Assembly (NCBI GenBank): GCA_015228935.1
Contig: JADGCO010000012.1
Span: 1-44,659, forward strand
DNA from: Magnetococcales bacterium
Lineage (GTDB): Bacteria; Pseudomonadota; Magnetococcia; Magnetococcales; DC0425bin3
Length of the DNA stretch: 44,659 nt
Direction of reading: 5' to 3'
This document shows, one piece after another, positions 41,093-44,659 of this stretch (within the stretch, counting starts at the first letter, position 1; the number at the start of each line of letters is the position of its first letter). A program made the translations under genes and the position numbers. The notes beneath the pieces were generated by a model. That model was not told the DNA's origin, did no database searches, and saw only the letters and a list, made by a program, of their open reading frames with translations.

Positions 41093-42496
41093 ATGGTTAT
41101 TCGCGGAACGATCTTGCAGCCATGGAACTGGCATACCCCCAAGCTGGATAGGGAAGGGAAGTGCCTCTATCAACGTCTGCAAAGGGATGCCAATCGGATC
41201 TGGGAACAGGGGTTTACCGCAGTCTGGTTGCCGCCTGCCAGCGAAGGGTCGGGGGGGGAGCAGGATGTAGGATACGGCATCAAGAACTGGTACAGCTTGG
41301 ATTGCACTAAGTACGGCCCCAAGCAGGAGTTGCAGAGCGCCGCCCTGACTCTGAGGGACCGGGGCATCTCCGTTTATCATGATCAGGTATTCAACCATCT
41401 GATGGGGGGTGATTATGAGAAGGACATCGCGTGCATGCACGTCAAGTGTGACAACAGAAGCGAACCCCTGAATTCCGATAGCACATGGTTTAAGGCTGAT
41501 GTTCCCACCGATTTTCCCTGGTTGCAACTAAACCATGAGCATTTCGATGCCTATCATCCCAACGACCATGATTGCTGGATCCTGAGGGGCAAGAAGTTTG
41601 ATACGGATACCAGCCAGGATTCGCTGATGGGATGCGATCTTGACTTTCAGTGCGGTGACCTCATCATCAAGCTTGATCATTTCGGACAGTGGTTCAAATA
41701 TGAAATCCACAGCGATGGGTACCGTTTCGATGCTGTCAAGCACATCAGTACGCATGGGATCCTGAATTTTCTGACCAGCATGCGCCGGTCCGCACGGAGA
41801 AACCTGTTTGCGGTCGGAGAGTTCAAGGGTGACTTGGGGGGGTTGAAGTGGTACATTGAACAGACCCAGGGTCAGATTTCCCTTTTCGATTTTCCGTTGC
41901 AATGGAAACTGGTCGAGGCTTCACAGAAGAAGGAGCTTCCCCACCGCTTCGACATGGGATCGATTTTCGATAACACATTAACCAGAAGTAATCCGGTACT
42001 GTCCGTCCCCTTCGTACACAGTCACGACGATCAGCCCCCGGTACACGGTAAGGAACAACGTGGTGGCTATGTGGGGGATTGGTTCATTTCCCAGGCCTAT
42101 GCCCTGATTCTTCTGCGGGACGAAGGCTACCCCATGGTCGCTGACGTGGATATGTTGCGTCATGGGGCCATGATTCAACGCTATATGCTCGCACGTCGGC
42201 ATTGTACCTTCGGCAGTCGGTACGACCGGTTTGACCATCCCGCGACTATCGGCTGGGCCTTTACCGGTGACCAGGGATACGACAACAGCATGGCCGTCGT
42301 ACTCTCCAACGGGGATTACGGCCAGAAATGGCTTCCCACTTACAGGCCCCACGTTCGCTATCGCGACTTGACCCAGAGTCTCCAGCATACTATCGTGACC
42401 AATGAGTACGGCTGGGCTGAGTTTCAATGCCCCAGTCAGAACACCTCGGTCTGGGTGGAGGAGACTAAATTCGATAATCTGGCACCGTTTTTCTAA
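41093..42496 (+). CDS. Cytoplasmic alpha-amylase (GH13, AmyA-like)
   Basis: 467 residues from the ATG at 41093 (AAGGAG 6 nt upstream). The (beta/alpha)8 motifs of GH13 are in order: DQVFNH (region I), DGYRFDAVKHI with nucleophile Asp213, GEFKGD with acid/base Glu243, and FVHSHDDQP with Asp312. The last is usually FVxNHDxxP, so Asn is replaced by Ser. No signal peptide, which fits the GH13_5 intracellular enzymes that split glycogen or maltodextrin. Domain C appears short. The gene lies between two 75-bp direct repeats, next to an IS remnant and AT-rich DNA, which suggests acquisition. Confidence 0.9.
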   Translation: MVIRGTILQPWNWHTPKLDREGKCLYQRLQRDANRIWEQGFTAVWLPPASEGSGGEQDVGYGIKNWYSLDCTKYGPKQELQSAALTLRDRGISVYHDQVFNHLMGGDYEKDIACMHVKCDNRSEPLNSDSTWFKADVPTDFPWLQLNHEHFDAYHPNDHDCWILRGKKFDTDTSQDSLMGCDLDFQCGDLIIKLDHFGQWFKYEIHSDGYRFDAVKHISTHGILNFLTSMRRSARRNLFAVGEFKGDLGGLKWYIEQTQGQISLFDFPLQWKLVEASQKKELPHRFDMGSIFDNTLTRSNPVLSVPFVHSHDDQPPVHGKEQRGGYVGDWFISQAYALILLRDEGYPMVADVDMLRHGAMIQRYMLARRHCTFGSRYDRFDHPATIGWAFTGDQGYDNSMAVVLSNGDYGQKWLPTYRPHVRYRDLTQSLQHTIVTNEYGWAEFQCPSQNTSVWVEETKFDNLAPFF

Positions 42497-42625
42497 GGCC
42501 CATTGACGCTCTCGCGGGATTGCTATGGCCTGTTGATACTCAATAGTTTTACAACAAATAGGTTTTCCCTCAAGCAATCCGAATCGTAACATCTCAGGTA
42601 CCCTGGCGGCGGGTCATGTGGTCCA

Positions 42626-42701
42626 CGTATCGGAAAAACAAGGTCTCGGTCGTGGTGTTTGCGGTTTTTTAGTCAATGGGACGGGTCTGGGAAGGGGTTC
42701 A
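42626..42701 (+). repeat. 75-bp direct repeat, right copy
   Basis: About 89% identical to 41003-41077, same orientation, 1.6 kb apart. It runs into the GC-rich element at 42689-42735. Confidence 0.9.
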
Positions 42702-42735
42702 CCCTTCCCAGCGGGGTTTGGGGCGGAGTCCAAGT
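42689..42735. repeat. Dispersed GC-rich intergenic element with hairpin
   Basis: GGGAAGGG (42689-42696) pairs with CCCTTCCC (42702-42709); then gcggggtttggggcggagtc, which is also found almost unchanged at 13278-13297. Confidence 0.7.
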
Positions 42736-42818
42736 GTTTTTGACTTTTTTGCCCGAAGGGCATAATGTTCTAGATCCAACACGAGACTCAAGTGGCGTGA
42801 TCAAAGCGGGGGCCCGGT

Positions 42819-42843
42819 CTGGGGGAGTTAACTCCTCCCCCAG
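42819..42843. terminator. Hairpin between convergent amylase and polyferredoxin genes
   Basis: CTGGGGGAG and CTCCCCCAG form a perfect 9-bp stem with a 7-nt loop; no clear T run. Confidence 0.45.
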
Positions 42844-42974
42844 ATTTGTATTGGATCGATCTGAAACAGGCTACTGGACCAACCGACCTGATTTGAAACG
42901 TCCATTTTTTCTGGCTTGGTCACTCGCCGGTACATCGAAAAATTTTGGCACGTCGAATTAGCACGGTTGATCGA

Positions 42975-44659
42975 CTACATGCGCATGACCATATCCTGAC
43001 CCATGAGCCAGAGATTGAAAAGCGTGATGCCAGCCACGAAGAGGTAGACGGGGAGCAGTTTCCAGCCTTCCAGATTGCCGCCATCCCTGAGGGCACCCCG
43101 GGCGCGATGCCGGACAATCTCGACCCCAAGCCAAAAACCAAATGCCATCAATAACATCTGGGTGCTGAACAGGAGAGAATCCGCAATCAGCGGATTTTGC
43201 ATCATGGCATGTCGTTCCGCAGCGGTGAAGGGTATGGTGCCGCTGCCCAGGGGGTTTTTCAAGACCCGCCAAAGATCAGGAGCTTCGCGGGAAAAATGGT
43301 CCAGATTGTGGGCCAGATGATAGGCGAAGGATAATGGCAGCGAACTGAAGGCAAGTTGGGAAAAAAGTTGCCGATACGGGGCCGCATTGGGAGCCAGGAT
43401 GCGCACCCCCCAAATGGCCAGGGCAAAAGCCAGGGCAGGCAGGGAAAAACTGAGCAGCATGAGAATGGTAAAGGTGATATAGGGTGGATCGCTTTCCCCC
43501 AGGAGGCCCTTGACCGCATCGACCCAACCACCCCAGAACGACATCATGGTGAGGCCATGGAAAATGGTGATCGCCAGCAGGCCGAGCATGAACCAGGAAC
43601 CATCCCAATGGGCGCGGGCCACGGTTTTGGCTTCACTGGCCATGCTGCGCAGCCGCCAGGTGACGTTGTCGTGCGGACAGGAGATGACACAGGACCCACA
43701 GGAGATACAGAAGGTGTTTTGCCCAAACCGGCCCAGGGTCAAGTGAGTCGGACAGGGTTCGATCTCCTTGGTACCGTTGTAACACTCCAGGGTGGTACAA
43801 CTGCCACAAACCGTATCATCGACCGGACGGATTTCGATGGGAGCCAACCGGCTGTAATAGCCAATGGTCCGCCCAACCGGGCAAAAATAGCGGCAAAAGG
43901 CCTTCCGTTCGAAAAAGATCAGGCTCAGGGTGGCCAGGATGAACATGATGGTGGCCATGCCGGCGGTGGCCCAGGGAATCGTGGTGACACCAATGCCCAA
44001 CTCCAGCCAGGTCAGACCCATGAACAACACCATGGCCGGATAGACATTGCGATAACGCATGGGCACTTTGCGTTGCACGGTTTGTTCATTGGCCGGGCGA
44101 CGCCATAGACGCCGGAAAACAACGAGCTTGGCCAGGGTCTCCCAGGGACAGATTGCGCACCAGGCAGACCCGACAAAAAAGACGGAAATGATCACGAGTG
44201 GCCACCATAAACCCCAGACCAGGACCGTGGCAAAGTTGTGTTCTGCCGTGGCCGTACCCCAGATGCCGGCAAAGATGGCCAACAGATAGAGAGCCAATGT
44301 GACCAGTTTGATCATGGCCAGGGGCTGGGGAGAGGCATTCAGGAATTGAACGACCTGACGGATGATCGGAAAACGGGTCAAAGGGATGCTGAACGGATGG
44401 GGTTCGGCGGGAAGCCGCGACCAGATGGCCCAGATCAGCACGATGGGGATGAACAACAGGATCGGCAAAATATAGGAGAATGGCATCCCGGGGTGGTTGT
44501 GTCCCATGCCATGGCTGCCACCGTGTCCGGCATGATCGGTTTTTTGTCCGCCGGCATCGTGGCTGGCATGATCGGCGTGCGAGCCACCGGCATCATGCCC
44601 GGCATGATCGGTTTTTTGTCCGCCGGCATCGTGGCTGGCATGATCGGCGTGCGAGCCGC
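42975..44659 (-). CDS. Membrane polyferredoxin (NapH/NosR/CcoG-like) with His-rich repeat N-terminus, partial
   Basis: The reading frame is open to the right edge, so the N-terminus is outside the window; 561 residues are visible. The first ~50 are His/Asp/Gly-rich repeats (SHADHASHDAGGQKTDHAG). An internal ATG at 44507 is probably not the start. The body has about ten membrane helices. Cysteine sets are CAICP and CRYFCPVG on a cytoplasmic loop, CGSC...EPCP, and CISCGSCVISCP, the last a ferredoxin [4Fe-4S] motif. Related proteins (NosR, NapH, CcoG) move electrons from the quinone pool or reduce metals for cofactor assembly. The metal-binding tail suggests handling of copper, nickel or zinc. 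Exact family unclear. Confidence 0.75.
   Translation of the reverse strand, partial: GSHADHASHDAGGQKTDHAGHDAGGSHADHASHDAGGQKTDHAGHGGSHGMGHNHPGMPFSYILPILLFIPIVLIWAIWSRLPAEPHPFSIPLTRFPIIRQVVQFLNASPQPLAMIKLVTLALYLLAIFAGIWGTATAEHNFATVLVWGLWWPLVIISVFFVGSAWCAICPWETLAKLVVFRRLWRRPANEQTVQRKVPMRYRNVYPAMVLFMGLTWLELGIGVTTIPWATAGMATIMFILATLSLIFFERKAFCRYFCPVGRTIGYYSRLAPIEIRPVDDTVCGSCTTLECYNGTKEIEPCPTHLTLGRFGQNTFCISCGSCVISCPHDNVTWRLRSMASEAKTVARAHWDGSWFMLGLLAITIFHGLTMMSFWGGWVDAVKGLLGESDPPYITFTILMLLSFSLPALAFALAIWGVRILAPNAAPYRQLFSQLAFSSLPLSFAYHLAHNLDHFSREAPDLWRVLKNPLGSGTIPFTAAERHAMMQNPLIADSLLFSTQMLLMAFGFWLGVEIVRHRARGALRDGGNLEGWKLLPVYLFVAGITLFNLWLMGQDMVMRM
44529..44659 (-). repeat. 72-bp tandem repeat encoding a His-rich linker, cut by the window edge
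   Basis: A 72-bp unit (44529-44600) is followed by a second copy (44601-44659) that is identical except at the very end. Each unit encodes 24 residues with six His. The array runs off the window. Confidence 0.92.

Larger units (their letters stand above)
42497..42974. other. Repeat-rich intergenic region after the amylase gene
   Basis: Holds the right 75-bp direct repeat, a GC-rich dispersed element (42689-42735) and a strong hairpin (42819-42843). The region lies between two convergent genes. No credible coding sequence. Confidence 0.6.

Overview
The window looks like a moderately GC-rich chromosomal segment of a Gram-negative, sulfur-oxidising or sulfur-cycling member of the Pseudomonadota. 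The main pointers are a QmoA-QmoB-HdrC-HdrB electron-transfer cluster, type IV pilin-like genes, a FimV-type protein, a TolC-type outer-membrane protein and abundant c-di-GMP signalling genes. Magnetococcia (magnetotactic cocci) carry a similar mix, but no magnetosome gene or rRNA is present, so that placement is inference. No complete tRNA or rRNA gene was seen. Both ends cut through genes: an RluA-type pseudouridine synthase at the left, and a membrane polyferredoxin with a His-rich repeat tail at the right.

Layout. 0-4.4 kb: an RluA-like enzyme translationally coupled to a hydrogenase-maturation-protease-like protein that has lost two nickel ligands, then a large Ser/Thr kinase with periplasmic Sel1 repeats. 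4.5-8.3 kb: two small membrane-anchored, pilus-assembly-like proteins (minus strand) and two nearly identical prepilin genes, each followed by the same double hairpin and terminator. 8.4-10.5 kb: a decaying accessory patch with an AbrB-type antitoxin, a beheaded VapC, a frameshifted DUF1640 remnant, a DUF2283 pair and two tandem DUF1640 paralogues. 10.7-13.7 kb: cold-shock protein, N-acetylglutamate-synthase-like acetyltransferase, glycine oxidase (ThiO) and an HNH nuclease followed by a 39-bp tandem array.

13.9-21.1 kb: a tightly packed minus-strand operon: an SsuA/NMT1-like periplasmic binding protein, two transmembrane PAS-GAF-GGDEF diguanylate cyclases and a Kef-type cation/proton antiporter. 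It reads as a complete sense-signal-respond unit and is the best candidate for an undescribed system. 21.4-24.3 kb: a protein made of five exact 18-residue repeats, a Q-antiterminator-like zinc-finger protein and a divergent CI/LexA-type repressor, which together resemble a phage-derived switch. 25.1-31.7 kb: acetyl-CoA acetyltransferase, a PilZ protein, a TolC protein fused to two SPOR domains, a YciO/Sua5-type protein and a small nucleotidyltransferase.

32.0-37.1 kb: qmoA-qmoB-hdrC-hdrB, closed by a strong terminator; apr and sat genes are not in the window. 37.4-44.7 kb: a FimV/HubP-like protein with seven 13-residue repeats, a FIST sensor protein, an IS5-type transposase remnant, a GH13 alpha-amylase lying between 75-bp direct repeats, and the truncated polyferredoxin. 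Themes linking the regions are c-di-GMP (two cyclases, one PilZ receptor), pilus and cell-pole functions, and frequent in-frame or intergenic tandem repeats.
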